64,000 nucleotides of DNA, from contig CAITNS010000041.1 in NCBI GenBank assembly GCA_903893815.1, positions 62,001 to 126,000 on the forward strand, written 5' to 3'. Within the stretch, counting starts at the first letter, position 1. The number at the start of each line of letters is the position of its first letter. Positions 16,458 through 25,564 of this stretch are shown one piece after another. The notes beneath the pieces are model-generated. The model worked only from the letters and a program-made list of their open reading frames with translations, had not been told where the DNA came from and searched no databases. The position numbers and the translations under genes are program-made. The DNA comes from an uncultured Bacteroidota bacterium (GTDB lineage Bacteria > Bacteroidota > Bacteroidia > B-17B0 > Aurantibacillaceae).

Positions 16458-17909
16458 TTACCCCACACTTCCTTCTAAACTAATTGCTAATAATTTTTGT
16501 GCTTCAACCGCAAATTCCATTGGTAATTTATTTAATACTTCCTTGCAGTATCCATTAACAATTAAACCAATAGCCTTTTCGTTGTCAATACCACGTTGCT
16601 TACAATAAAACAATTGATCTTCACCAATTTTACTGGTGGTTGCTTCGTGCTCAACCACTGCCGATTTATCTTTTATTTCAATATATGGAAATGTATGTGC
16701 ACCACATTTATCACCCATTAACAAACTATCACATTGCGAAAAGTTACGAGCGTTGCTTGCTCCTTTTTTAATTTGCACTAAGCCACGGTAACTATTATTA
16801 CTAAAGCCTGCTGAAATTCCTTTTGAGATAATAGTAGAACGGGTATTCTTTCCAATATGAATCATCTTAGTTCCAGTGTCAGCTTGCTGATAGTTATTAG
16901 TAACTGCAACCGAATAAAATTCGCCAACTGAATTATTTCCTTTTAAAATAACAGAAGGATATTTCCAAGTCACTGCAGAACCTGTTTCTACTTGTGTCCA
17001 GCTAATTTTAGAATTATCTTCTAAACAAATTCCACGCTTCGTTACAAAATTAAAAATTCCACCCTTACCCTCTTTATCGCCAGGATACCAATTTTGTACA
17101 GTACTATATTTTACCTCAGCATTTTTGTGAGTAATGATTTCAACTACCGCCGCGTGTAATTGATTCTCGTCGCGTTGAGGAGCAGTGCAACCTTCTAAGT
17201 AAGACACAAAAGCATCTTCATCTGCAATGATTAATGTTCTTTCAAACTGACCAGTTCCACTTGCATTGATACGAAAGTAGGTTGATAACTCCATTGGTGA
17301 ACGAACCCCTTTTGGAATGTAACAAAACGAACCGTCCGTAAATACGGCAGAATTTAATGCCGCATAAAAATTATCGGTTGGAGGCACCGCCATACCCATA
17401 TATTTTTTTACTATTTCAGGATGATCTTGAACTGCCTCGCTGAATGAACAAAATATAATTCCTTTTTCAGCTAAGGTTTCTTTAAATGTTGTTTTTACAG
17501 ATACGCTGTCAAATACAACATCAACCGCAATGTTACTTTGCACTCCAGTTAAACGTTTTTGTTCGTCGATCGATATGCCTAGCTTTGCAAATGTTTTTAA
17601 TAATTCAGGATCAACTTCATCTAAACTCGCTAACTCCTTTTTTGGTTTAGGAGCAGAGTAATAAATAATGTCTTGAAAGTTTGGTTTTGTATAGGATACA
17701 TGCGCCCATTCAGGCTCTACCATGTTTTGCCAATTACGAAATGCTTTTAAACGAAATTCCAACATCCATTCTGGTTCGTTTTTCTTTGCAGAAATAAATT
17801 TAATGATGTCTTCGTTTAAACCTTTAGGCGCCTCATCAGCCGCAATATCGGTTATAAAGCCCCACTCGTAATCTTTATTTATATGTTCTTCTAATATCTC
17901 GTTTGCCAT
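16458..17909 (-). CDS. sufB: SufB, Fe-S cluster scaffold protein
   Basis: A 483-residue SufB with typical segments: [20 protein letters not shown] near the start; [58 protein letters not shown]; and [20 protein letters not shown] near the C-terminus. SufB binds the nascent Fe-S cluster together with SufD and SufC. It follows the SufA-like gene on the minus strand, 105 bases downstream of it, and is separated from sufC by a REP pair. The length agrees with the family. Confidence 0.96.
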   Translation of the reverse strand: MANEILEEHINKDYEWGFITDIAADEAPKGLNEDIIKFISAKKNEPEWMLEFRLKAFRNWQNMVEPEWAHVSYTKPNFQDIIYYSAPKPKKELASLDEVDPELLKTFAKLGISIDEQKRLTGVQSNIAVDVVFDSVSVKTTFKETLAEKGIIFCSFSEAVQDHPEIVKKYMGMAVPPTDNFYAALNSAVFTDGSFCYIPKGVRSPMELSTYFRINASGTGQFERTLIIADEDAFVSYLEGCTAPQRDENQLHAAVVEIITHKNAEVKYSTVQNWYPGDKEGKGGIFNFVTKRGICLEDNSKISWTQVETGSAVTWKYPSVILKGNNSVGEFYSVAVTNNYQQADTGTKMIHIGKNTRSTIISKGISAGFSNNSYRGLVQIKKGASNARNFSQCDSLLMGDKCGAHTFPYIEIKDKSAVVEHEATTSKIGEDQLFYCKQRGIDNEKAIGLIVNGYCKEVLNKLPMEFAVEAQKLLAISLEGSVG

Positions 17910-18014
17910 TACTTTTAGTTAAAAAGGTTTAAGTTTTAGAAAATTTAGAAAGTTCTATTTGGTTAGTGTTGAATGAACAAATTTCATAACCCATCAACTT
18001 TCATAACTTTTAAA

Positions 18015-18341
18015 CTATACAGAGAACGATTCTCCGCAACCACAAGAGCGCGTAGCGTTAGGGTTTTTAAAAATAAAACCTTTGCCGTTTAATCCTCCAC
18101 TATAATCTAATTCCGTACCAACTAAGTATAAAAAGCTTTTACGATCAACAACTACTTTTACACCATTGTCTTCAAATAATTGGTCACCTTCTTTTAACTC
18201 ATTATCAAAAACTAGATTGTAAATTAAACCAGAACAACCTCCGCCGTCAACACCCACACGAATGAATGTATCTGCTGGTTTATTTTCGTCTTTTATTAAA
18301 TTGATAGCGTGCTCTTTAGCCGCATTGCTCACTGTTATCAT
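18015..18341 (-). CDS. sufA: A-type Fe-S carrier (SufA/IscA/ErpA family)
   Basis: A 108-residue protein with the three conserved cysteines of A-type carriers: Cys36 in DGGGCSGLIYN, and Cys100 and Cys102 in RSCGCGESFSV. These proteins accept Fe-S clusters from the SufBCD scaffold and pass them to target enzymes. It is the first gene of the minus-strand suf operon. A clear promoter (TTTG, 20 bases, TATTTTTG) lies about 65 bases upstream. SufA and ErpA cannot be told apart by sequence here; the symbol follows the operon context. Confidence 0.93.
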   Translation of the reverse strand: MITVSNAAKEHAINLIKDENKPADTFIRVGVDGGGCSGLIYNLVFDNELKEGDQLFEDNGVKVVVDRKSFLYLVGTELDYSGGLNGKGFIFKNPNATRSCGCGESFSV

Positions 18342-18407
18342 TTTGTAAGTAATTAATTGTTAGTTACTTGGCGCTTATTCTTAATTAGATTAATTCTAAA
18401 CGGAGTA

Positions 18408-18439
18408 CAAAAATACCACTTTTATGGTATATGTGCAAA
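18408..18439 (-). promoter_or_regulatory. promoter of the suf operon
   Basis: On the minus strand: TTTG (18436-18439), a 20-base spacer, and TATTTTTG (18408-18415). Both boxes match the Bacteroidota consensus exactly. Confidence 0.78.
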
Positions 18440-18461
18440 TATTTTACTGTTTAGCTTTAAT

Positions 18462-18489
18462 AAAAAAACCGTGATAAAAATCACGGCTT
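18462..18489 (-). terminator. terminator of the VOC gene
   Basis: Stem CCGTGAT with ATCACGG and a 4-base loop. On the minus strand a run of seven T follows. It lies ten bases past the VOC gene and upstream of the suf promoter. Confidence 0.82.
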
Positions 18490-18498
18490 TCAGTCATA

Positions 18499-19560
18499 TT
18501 AATCTTTTACTCTACTAAACCTTAAGGCTTTTAATATAAAATTAGGCAAAGCTTTTTTAGGGTCGCGTTTTCGTAAATCTAAATACCAACCAATTTTTTT
18601 AACGACTGGTAATTTTTTGGTTTCAACGAATTCAATCAACGTTCCATCCGCATCTTCAATATAGGTAAAATGCCCAGCTGCTTCGCCCATTTCAAAACCT
18701 GCACCACCATCAACAGTAAAAGGCTGTCCAGCTTTTACGCAAGCTTCTTCTAACGCTTTCATGTTTTTAATATCAAAACATAAATGAATAAAGCCGCAAT
18801 CGCCCCACAAACGGTTTTCGAAAATTTTGCGTGGGGTATAATCAAACGCTTGAACTAATTCAATCTCGTTATCTCCTAATAAAGGGCCAAAGCTTCCTTC
18901 ACGAGGCTTACTATTTCTTAATACTACTCTTCTGAATTTCTTTTGTGATCCCTCTAGGCCCTTCAAATCTGCAAACGTATCGGTTATATCACTAATAACT
19001 TTGTCAAAACCTAAAACTGTTTTGTATAATCCAATGGATTTATCAATGTCTTTTACTCCAATAACAGCACCTAATATGCCGCCTGTTGTAAACTCTTTTT
19101 GCTGATACCAAGATGTTTTTTCTTCGATTATTTCAAATAGATTTCCCCACAAGTCATGGATGTAAAAATGCTTTCTTCCATCTGGAGCGATAGTTATATC
19201 AGTTAATATTTTAGCTCCAAAGTTTTTTAAATGCGTGTACGATCCTTGAATATTGTAAGATTTTATTTTTCCTGCATAAATACCAATATCTCCTAATTGA
19301 ATTTGAAAGTCGGCATTTTGTGCTTGTCTGCTAGTGTATTGCCAAATTTCAAATCCACCACCACCATTCATACTGATGGCTAAAATAGCATGACGAGCAT
19401 GCGGCATATTGGCCGTATATGGCAACATTAATTCAGCCATAGCAGCTTCTTCAAATATCTTAATATCCGTACCAAATGCTTTACGGTACCATTTAAATGT
19501 TTCGTGAACATTCGTGTTCCCAACTCCTAATTGCTGTATGCCCGAAATGATGTAACTCAT
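18499..19560 (-). CDS. two-domain VOC (glyoxalase/dioxygenase superfamily) protein
   Basis: A 353-residue protein with two vicinal-oxygen-chelate domains (about residues 5-130 and 160-310). The second holds GVKDIDKSIGLYKTVLGF, GFIHLCFDIKNMKALEEAC and a terminal strand DADGTLIEFVETKK, where His and Glu are likely metal ligands. The size and two-domain layout resemble ring-cleaving and 4-hydroxyphenylpyruvate-type dioxygenases, but the diagnostic residues of those enzymes are not all evident, so the reaction is left open. The gene has its own terminator. It follows a GNAT gene on the same strand with 30 bases between them, so they may share a transcript. Confidence 0.8.
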   Translation of the reverse strand: MSYIISGIQQLGVGNTNVHETFKWYRKAFGTDIKIFEEAAMAELMLPYTANMPHARHAILAISMNGGGGFEIWQYTSRQAQNADFQIQLGDIGIYAGKIKSYNIQGSYTHLKNFGAKILTDITIAPDGRKHFYIHDLWGNLFEIIEEKTSWYQQKEFTTGGILGAVIGVKDIDKSIGLYKTVLGFDKVISDITDTFADLKGLEGSQKKFRRVVLRNSKPREGSFGPLLGDNEIELVQAFDYTPRKIFENRLWGDCGFIHLCFDIKNMKALEEACVKAGQPFTVDGGAGFEMGEAAGHFTYIEDADGTLIEFVETKKLPVVKKIGWYLDLRKRDPKKALPNFILKALRFSRVKD

Positions 19561-19590
19561 AATATTGTATTATTGTGTAAAATTAAAATT

Positions 19591-20019
19591 TTATTTTAAC
19601 TCTTTTTTATATTTCATCACCACATACTTTTCGGGAACTACTAGTTCCGACGTACAATATTGAAGTTTATCGACCATTTCTGGCGGATAATCATTCACTA
19701 TTTCAAACCCTAGCGATTCGAAATAATCTGGGATAATACACACTAAATAAATAGGTTGAGTGGCAATTTTTATCCGAGCTAAAATCAAATCCTTTGCAAT
19801 TCCTTTAAATCTTTGAGATTCCAAAACGCCTAAGGAACAAAATTCGTCGCAACCATTATGTCTTCTAATTCTTCCAAAACCAACTAATTCATCAATTTCT
19901 TTTGCCACTAAAAACTGATGGGATTGTAAGTCTCTATCGTCTAATTCAAATTGTTGAATGAGTTTTTTAATTAACTCAAAATCATTTTCCGAAGCGGATT
20001 CAATAGTTAAAGCTTTAAT
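19591..20019 (-). CDS. GNAT-like acetyltransferase with no standard start codon for its full domain
   Basis: The frame is open from a stop at 20035-20037 to 19591. The first ATG/GTG/TTG in it is a GTG at 19908, which would remove the first strands of the domain. The upstream part reads IKALTIESASENDFELIKK and then QSHQFLVAKEIDELVGFGRI, a normal GNAT beginning. The body continues with FCSLGVLESQRFKGIAKDLI (acetyl-CoA loop) and a GNAT-like end. An ATT at 20017-20019 is a possible start, as known for infC; alternatively the ATG was lost and the gene is decaying. The substrate is unknown. It lies upstream of the VOC gene and may be co-transcribed with it. Confidence 0.6.
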   Translation of the reverse strand: MKALTIESASENDFELIKKLIQQFELDDRDLQSHQFLVAKEIDELVGFGRIRRHNGCDEFCSLGVLESQRFKGIAKDLILARIKIATQPIYLVCIIPDYFESLGFEIVNDYPPEMVDKLQYCTSELVVPEKYVVMKYKKELK

Positions 20020-20140
20020 AAAATTTGTTTTTGTTTAATGATTATGAAGAAAATTACCCAACAATAATACTAATAATTAAACAAAGTGTTTTTATGATTT
20101 TTATTTGTTTTAAAAGACCATAAAAGGTGCAATAAAATTG

Positions 20141-20148
20141 TATTTTTG
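20141..20148 (+). promoter_or_regulatory. -7 promoter element of the halogenase-like gene
   Basis: TATTTTTG, an exact TAnnTTTG match, 23 bases before the ATG at 20172. No TTTG was found at the normal -33 spacing. Confidence 0.4.
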
Positions 20149-20171
20149 TATATATCATCAAACAAAAAATC

Positions 20172-21857
20172 ATGCAAAAAGAATACGATGTTGTTATAGC
20201 TGGCGGAGGTTTAGCGGGCTTAACGCTTTCTATACAATTAAAACAAGCAAATCCAAACATTACAATTTTAATTTTAGAGAGTAGAGATAAAGCGGCAGCT
20301 ATTGCTGCTCACAAAGTAGGCGAATCTACCGTTGAATTAGCCACACATTATTACAGAGAAGTTTTAGGTTTAAAAGATTATTTAGAAGAATTTGAATTAC
20401 CAAAGCACGGTTTACGTTTCTTTTTTACTGATGAGAAAAAAACAGAATTATCGAATCGTGTTGAGTTGGGCCCTCGTTTAAAACTGCCGGTTCCAAGTCA
20501 TCAGCTAGACAGAGGAACCTTTGAAAATTTTTTAGAAAAACACACAAAAGAATTAGGGACTGATTTTTTATTAGCAGCTCGAGCTAAAGATGTTGTGTTT
20601 GGAGAAAATAGTAATTTACATACCGTTACTTATGCTCACGAGCGTGAAGACAAAACCATTCGCACAAAATGGCTGGTAGATGCTACTAGTCGTATTAGCT
20701 TACTTAAAAAGAAATTAGGGTTTCAAAAAGAAGCCCCACACAATGTAAATGCTGCTTGGTTTAGAGTAAAAGGTGTTGTTGATATTGATGATTGGAGCGA
20801 CAATGAAGAGTGGAAAACATTTTTAGCACCAAAATTACGTTACCTAAGTACCGTGCATTTTATGGATAAAGGCTATTGGTTATGGATAATTCCTTTGGGT
20901 TCAAAAAACACAAGTATTGGTATAGTAGCCGATGAGGATATTCATCCATTTGAAACCATAAATACTTACGAAAAAGCAGTTGCCTGGATTCACAAACACG
21001 AACCACAAGCCGCAAAACATGTTTGTCCCAACAAAGAAGATATTTTAGACTTTAGAATTTTAAAACATTTTGCTCACGACAGCAAGCGTATTTACTCATC
21101 AGACAGGTGGGCTGTAACCGGAGAAGCTGGCGCGTTTTTAGACCCATTTTATTCTCCTGGAAGCGATTTTATATCGTTAAACAATACTTGGTTAAGCGAT
21201 TTAATTTTAAGAGATTACAAAGGCGAAGATATTACGGTGCGCGCTCAGATATATGAACAAACTCATTTATCGTGGTTTACAGATTGGTTGCCAATTTATC
21301 AAGACAAATACAAATTAATGGGCAACACCCAAATAATGGTGTTTAAAATATTTTGGGATTGGGCTATTTATTGGTCGGTGCCATGCTTATTATTTACTAA
21401 CCATGGTTTTACCGATTTAAAAGTATTGAAAGAATTATTCGTTTCTGAAAAAAGCTTAGGACGTAAATTTGGTAAATTAAATAAAGCTGTTCAGGATTTA
21501 TTTTTAGATTGGTTACCACATGAAAAAGCGATATTCGAAAACCGTTATATTGATCCATTAGATTTGAACTATTTAAAGAGTTTTCAAAGAGGTATTGATG
21601 AAATGCACGGTGCAGACACTATTGTAAATAAAGTGGCTGAAAACATGGTGGTTTTAGAAAAAGTAGCAGCTGAGCTATTCCGTTTAATTAGTCATCAAGT
21701 TAATCAAACGCCTTTAGATATAATTGTTGATACTTACCAAATTACATTAAAAACTCCTTACAATGCGGCTGAACATATTAATGGTATTGCCATTGATGAA
21801 GCCATTAAAATGGATGTAGCGAAAATGTGGTTTTATCCTAATCTTGTATTAGCGTAA
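20172..21857 (+). CDS. FAD-dependent oxidoreductase, flavin-dependent halogenase-like
   Basis: A 561-residue flavoprotein with the N-terminal FAD motif VVIAGGGLAGLTLS and HKVGESTVELATHYYREVLG (the GES segment of the family). It also has the halogenase-type WxWxIP motif in GYWLWIIPLG, and GEAGAFLDPFYSPGSDF for FAD binding. Members are flavin-dependent halogenases or related monooxygenases that act on aromatic or carrier-bound substrates and depend on a separate flavin reductase. No reductase, carrier protein or synthase is adjacent, so the substrate is open and a halogenase call is tentative. It is transcribed divergently from the GNAT gene and ends just before a mini inverted-repeat element. 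Confidence 0.75.
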   Translation: MQKEYDVVIAGGGLAGLTLSIQLKQANPNITILILESRDKAAAIAAHKVGESTVELATHYYREVLGLKDYLEEFELPKHGLRFFFTDEKKTELSNRVELGPRLKLPVPSHQLDRGTFENFLEKHTKELGTDFLLAARAKDVVFGENSNLHTVTYAHEREDKTIRTKWLVDATSRISLLKKKLGFQKEAPHNVNAAWFRVKGVVDIDDWSDNEEWKTFLAPKLRYLSTVHFMDKGYWLWIIPLGSKNTSIGIVADEDIHPFETINTYEKAVAWIHKHEPQAAKHVCPNKEDILDFRILKHFAHDSKRIYSSDRWAVTGEAGAFLDPFYSPGSDFISLNNTWLSDLILRDYKGEDITVRAQIYEQTHLSWFTDWLPIYQDKYKLMGNTQIMVFKIFWDWAIYWSVPCLLFTNHGFTDLKVLKELFVSEKSLGRKFGKLNKAVQDLFLDWLPHEKAIFENRYIDPLDLNYLKSFQRGIDEMHGADTIVNKVAENMVVLEKVAAELFRLISHQVNQTPLDIIVDTYQITLKTPYNAAEHINGIAIDEAIKMDVAKMWFYPNLVLA

Positions 21858-21868
21858 AATTTTGAAAC

Positions 21869-21964
21869 ACATAGACACATAGAATTGAAGCAGTGCTTCA
21901 ATTAATTATGATTACTAAATAATGATGTTTTGTGTATGATAAGCAAAACTCTATGTGTCTATGT
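21869..21964. repeat. inverted-repeat element (MITE-like)
   Basis: Perfect 15-bp terminal inverted repeats, ACATAGACACATAGA (21869-21883) and its complement (21950-21964), enclose 66 bases. Inside is a second palindrome, AATTGAAGCA-G-TGCTTCAATT. No coding potential is seen. It fills the gap between the halogenase-like gene and the membrane protein gene. Confidence 0.7.
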
Positions 21965-22031
21965 GGTTTAAAAGCCTTTTTAAGCAATAAATCCGCATAT
22001 TTGCCGTTATCTACAAAACTAACAATCCCTT

Positions 22032-23615
22032 ATGCTTTCAGCAGCGTGGCATCGCTATATATTTTTATTCGGACTCATTGGTCTTGCTGCTGGAATGTTA
22101 TTTGGAACCGTGCCCACCAGTATTCCTCAAATTATTTTAGCTGCTAATTGGTTATTGGAAGGAAATTTTAAATGGAAATGGCAACAATTAAAATCCAATA
22201 AGATATTTTGGATTTTAGCCTCTCTGTTTTTTCTTCATGTTATTGGGATGACCTATACCGAAAACATACAACGAGGCTTAGATGATTTAAGAAACAAAAT
22301 GCCCTTGTTGGTTTTACCTCTCATTTTATTTTCTACAAAACCATTATCTATTAAAGAATTTAAATTATTATTTGGCTTTTTCTTTTTGAGTGTGTTTGTA
22401 AGCTCTGTTTGTTGCTACTTAGTTTATGCTGGGTTTACAAAAAAAGTAATTATTGATATTCGAAAAGCTTCCGTGTTTATGTCACATATTCGCTTTTCGC
22501 TCTTTATTGCGTTTGCTATTATTGGTTTACTTTATTACAGCATTAAAGAAAAACAAATTTGGATTAAAATCTCTTGTGTCATTGCTACTATTTGGTTGCT
22601 GTTTTTTATGTATAAACTCGAAATGGCAACAGGTTTTATCTCTTTAGTTTTAGTTGGTGGACTTCTACTGGTGTTATTTAGCCTCAAGTGGTTACCAAAA
22701 AAAGTATCATTGGCTTTAGTGTTTTGTATTTGTCTTGGTTCTGCTTTTGTATTAAAAAGTGCCTTGTCGAGTTTAGACATGTATGATAAAATTTCAAGTA
22801 ATCAGGCAAACACCTTGCTTGAAAAAACAAAAAACGGTCGTTACTATTTGCAAGATACCGTATTTGGTTTAGCAGAAAATGGCAACCTCATCACTATTAA
22901 TATCAATGATTATGAGCTTCAGAAAGAATGGGATTTAAGAAGTGTTGTTCGTTTTTATGGAGCAGATAAATTAGGAAACGGTCTTAGGTATACTTTATTA
23001 CGATACATGGCGAGTAAAGGGCTAACGAAAGATTCTGTGGGGATTGTTTCTTTAACACAACAAGATATTTTAAATATTGAAAACGGCAGCTCTAATTATA
23101 AATACAGCCTCAACAGTGGTTTAGCAACTAAGTGGCGAGAGTTAGTTTGGGAATACATTAAATATAAACGAGGAGAAAACCCATCTGGGCACACCTTATC
23201 TATGCGCTTAGAATTTTGGAAAACGGCCATTTATATTATTGGCGATCATCCTGTTTTTGGTGTTGGCACAGGCGACATACAAGCTGCATTTAATAATAAG
23301 TACATTGAAACAAACTCTCAATTAGAGCTTGTTTGGAGGTTACGCTGTCACAATCAATACTTAGCTATTGGTGTTGCCTTTGGTTGTGTTGGCTTATTGT
23401 TTTTTATGTTCTACTTATTATACCCTGCCATTGTTTTACGAAAAGACATTCACTATTTATACTTGCCATTCTTTTTAATTGCTCTATTGTCTTTTGTTAC
23501 AGAAGATACTTTAGAAACCCAATCAGGTGTCACGTTTTTTATTTTCTTTCAAACGCTGTTTTTGTGGTTGGGAAGTTTTAAGGAAATCAATTCAACAAAA
23601 AAACCCACAGAATAA
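22032..23615 (+). CDS. O-antigen ligase/polymerase-family membrane protein
   Basis: A 527-residue protein with about ten membrane helices and one large extracytoplasmic loop (about residues 245-400). After it comes the Wzy/WaaL-type motif GDHPVFGVGTGDIQAAFN and RCHNQYLAIGVAFGCVGLLF, including the conserved His. Such proteins join or polymerise polysaccharide units on a lipid carrier at the periplasmic face. No glycosyltransferase genes are nearby, so the polymer it acts on is unknown. The gene starts 175 bases after the halogenase-like gene, across an inverted-repeat element, so co-transcription is uncertain. A terminator overlaps its last codons. Confidence 0.83.
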   Translation: MLSAAWHRYIFLFGLIGLAAGMLFGTVPTSIPQIILAANWLLEGNFKWKWQQLKSNKIFWILASLFFLHVIGMTYTENIQRGLDDLRNKMPLLVLPLILFSTKPLSIKEFKLLFGFFFLSVFVSSVCCYLVYAGFTKKVIIDIRKASVFMSHIRFSLFIAFAIIGLLYYSIKEKQIWIKISCVIATIWLLFFMYKLEMATGFISLVLVGGLLLVLFSLKWLPKKVSLALVFCICLGSAFVLKSALSSLDMYDKISSNQANTLLEKTKNGRYYLQDTVFGLAENGNLITININDYELQKEWDLRSVVRFYGADKLGNGLRYTLLRYMASKGLTKDSVGIVSLTQQDILNIENGSSNYKYSLNSGLATKWRELVWEYIKYKRGENPSGHTLSMRLEFWKTAIYIIGDHPVFGVGTGDIQAAFNNKYIETNSQLELVWRLRCHNQYLAIGVAFGCVGLLFFMFYLLYPAIVLRKDIHYLYLPFFLIALLSFVTEDTLETQSGVTFFIFFQTLFLWLGSFKEINSTKKPTE

Positions 23616-23636
23616 TAATCCGTGGGTTTTAAATTT
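23598..23636 (+). terminator. terminator overlapping the end of the ligase-like gene
   Basis: Stem AAACCCAC with GTGGGTTT, whose left arm is within the last codons, and a T-rich tail. It also precedes the end of the convergent lepA. Confidence 0.68.
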
Positions 23637-23650
23637 ATTATAAGGAAGTT

Positions 23651-25441
23651 TTAATCGTTCAGTTTCAACACCGCCATAAAGGCGCTTTGCGGAATCTCCA
23701 CATTACCAACCGACTTCATACGTTTCTTACCTTCTTTTTGTTTTTCTAATAATTTACGTTTACGGCTAATATCACCTCCGTAACATTTAGCGGTTACATC
23801 TTTACGCATGGCGCTAATGGTTTCACGGCTAATAATTTTTGCACCAATAGCCGCTTGAATAGGAATTTCGAATTGTTGTTTTGGTATCAATTCTTTTAAT
23901 TTTTCACAAATCTTTTTACCAAATTGGTAAGAGTTGCTTCTGTGAATTAAACAAGACAAAGCATCAACTGGCTCTGATTTTAAAAGAATATCTAATTTCA
24001 CTAAATCTGATTCTCTCATCCCAATTGGATGGTAATCAAACGAGGCATAACCTTTTGAAATAGATTTTAAACGGTCGAAGAAATCAAATACAACTTCTCC
24101 TAATGGCATTTCAAACACTAACTCTACTCTATCGGCTGTTAAATAATTTTGAGTCACGATAGCCCCGCGTTTTTCAATACACAAACTCATCACTGGTCCA
24201 ATAAATTCAGATTTTGTAATGATGTTCGCCTTAATGTAAGGCTCTTCAATATAATTTATTCTTGCTGGATCTGGCAAATCACTTGGATTGTTAACCTTCA
24301 CCACATCTCCGTTTGTTTGATAAGCAATATACGATACGTTAGGAACCGTTGTAATCACGGTCATTTTAAATTCACGCTCCAAACGTTCTTGCACAATTTC
24401 CATGTGCAGCATTCCTAAAAATCCGCAACGGAATCCAAACCCTAAGGCTAACGACGATTCTGGTTCCCACGTTAATGAAGCATCGTTTAATTGCAACTTC
24501 TCCATACTGTAACGCAATTCTTCAAAATCCTCAGTGTCTACAGGATAAATCCCTGCAAATACCATTGGTTTTACTTCTTCAAAGCCGTGTATGGCTTCTG
24601 CACATGGTCTATCAAAATGCGTAATGGTATCTCCTACTTTTACTTCTTTTGCTTCTTTAATTCCCGAAATAATATAACCAACATCACCCGTACTCATTGA
24701 GTTTCGGGCTTCTGGTTTTAGTTTTAATACACCAATTTCATCGGCGTTATAAACAGAACCTGTATTGAAAAATTTTACTTTATCGCCTTTTTTTATAGTA
24801 CCATTTAAAATTTTATAATACGCGATAATTCCTCTAAAACTATTAAAAACACTATCAAAAATCAATGCTTGTAATGGTGCTTCTGGATCGCCACCAGGAC
24901 ATTTTACACGCTCAATAATAGCTGCCAAAATCTCTTCAATACCCATGCCTGTTTTACCACTTGCTGGAATAACATCGCTGCTATCACAACCAATTAAATC
25001 AACAATTTGATCGGTAACCATTTCGGGTTCAGCGCTTGGTAAATCCATTTTATTAAGGATAGGAATAATCGTTAAATTATGTTCCAATGCTAAATATAAA
25101 TTCGATATGGTTTGTGCTTGTATGCCTTGAGCTGCATCCACAATTAATAATGCTCCTTCGCACGCAGCAATAGAACGAGAAACTTCGTAACTAAAATCAA
25201 CGTGACCAGGAGTGTCAATTAAATTCAATACAAATTTTTCGCCTTTATAAACGTATTCCATTTGTATAGCATGGCTTTTAATGGTAATACCACGCTCTTT
25301 TTCCAAGTCCATATCATCAAGCACTTGTGCTTCCATTTCACGACTTGTGATGGTCTTAGTATATTCTAATAACCTGTCGGCTAAAGTAGATTTACCGTGA
25401 TCGATATGGGCAATAATGCAAAAATTACGTATGTTCTTCAT
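23651..25441 (-). CDS. lepA: elongation factor 4 (LepA)
   Basis: A 596-residue translational GTPase with G1 [15 protein letters not shown]3 [14 protein letters not shown] and G4 NKMDLP. It also has the EF4-specific tail including [20 protein letters not shown] and [14 protein letters not shown]. LepA back-translocates or remodels ribosomes and helps ribosome assembly and stress survival. The length is typical and all motifs are intact. The gene is single, convergent with the ligase-like gene, and has a TATCTTTG -7 box 20 bases upstream of its start. Confidence 0.97.
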   Translation of the reverse strand: MKNIRNFCIIAHIDHGKSTLADRLLEYTKTITSREMEAQVLDDMDLEKERGITIKSHAIQMEYVYKGEKFVLNLIDTPGHVDFSYEVSRSIAACEGALLIVDAAQGIQAQTISNLYLALEHNLTIIPILNKMDLPSAEPEMVTDQIVDLIGCDSSDVIPASGKTGMGIEEILAAIIERVKCPGGDPEAPLQALIFDSVFNSFRGIIAYYKILNGTIKKGDKVKFFNTGSVYNADEIGVLKLKPEARNSMSTGDVGYIISGIKEAKEVKVGDTITHFDRPCAEAIHGFEEVKPMVFAGIYPVDTEDFEELRYSMEKLQLNDASLTWEPESSLALGFGFRCGFLGMLHMEIVQERLEREFKMTVITTVPNVSYIAYQTNGDVVKVNNPSDLPDPARINYIEEPYIKANIITKSEFIGPVMSLCIEKRGAIVTQNYLTADRVELVFEMPLGEVVFDFFDRLKSISKGYASFDYHPIGMRESDLVKLDILLKSEPVDALSCLIHRSNSYQFGKKICEKLKELIPKQQFEIPIQAAIGAKIISRETISAMRKDVTAKCYGGDISRKRKLLEKQKEGKKRMKSVGNVEIPQSAFMAVLKLND

Positions 25442-25460
25442 GTGCTATAAAATAAGTCTG

Positions 25461-25468
25461 CAAAGATA
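25461..25468 (-). promoter_or_regulatory. -7 promoter element of lepA
   Basis: Minus-strand TATCTTTG, an exact TAnnTTTG match, 19 bases from the lepA start. No TTTG is seen at the usual -33 distance. Confidence 0.5.
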
Positions 25469-25513
25469 GGTTATTACGCGCAATTATTAGAATCGCATCA
25501 AAAATATATAAAC

Positions 25514-25548
25514 AAAAAAGCCATTCACTAAATAGTGAATGGCTTTTT
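25514..25548 (-). terminator. terminator of the giant surface-protein gene
   Basis: A perfect 16-bp stem (AAAAAGCCATTCACTA and its complement) with a very short loop. On the minus strand it is followed by T residues, 17 bases past the stop codon. Confidence 0.85.
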
Positions 25549-25564
25549 AAAAGAGTATGTATTG

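Noticed and set aside
21932-22147. A 71-codon frame before the ligase-like gene
   Set aside because: It begins inside the inverted-repeat element and then overlaps the real gene in another frame.
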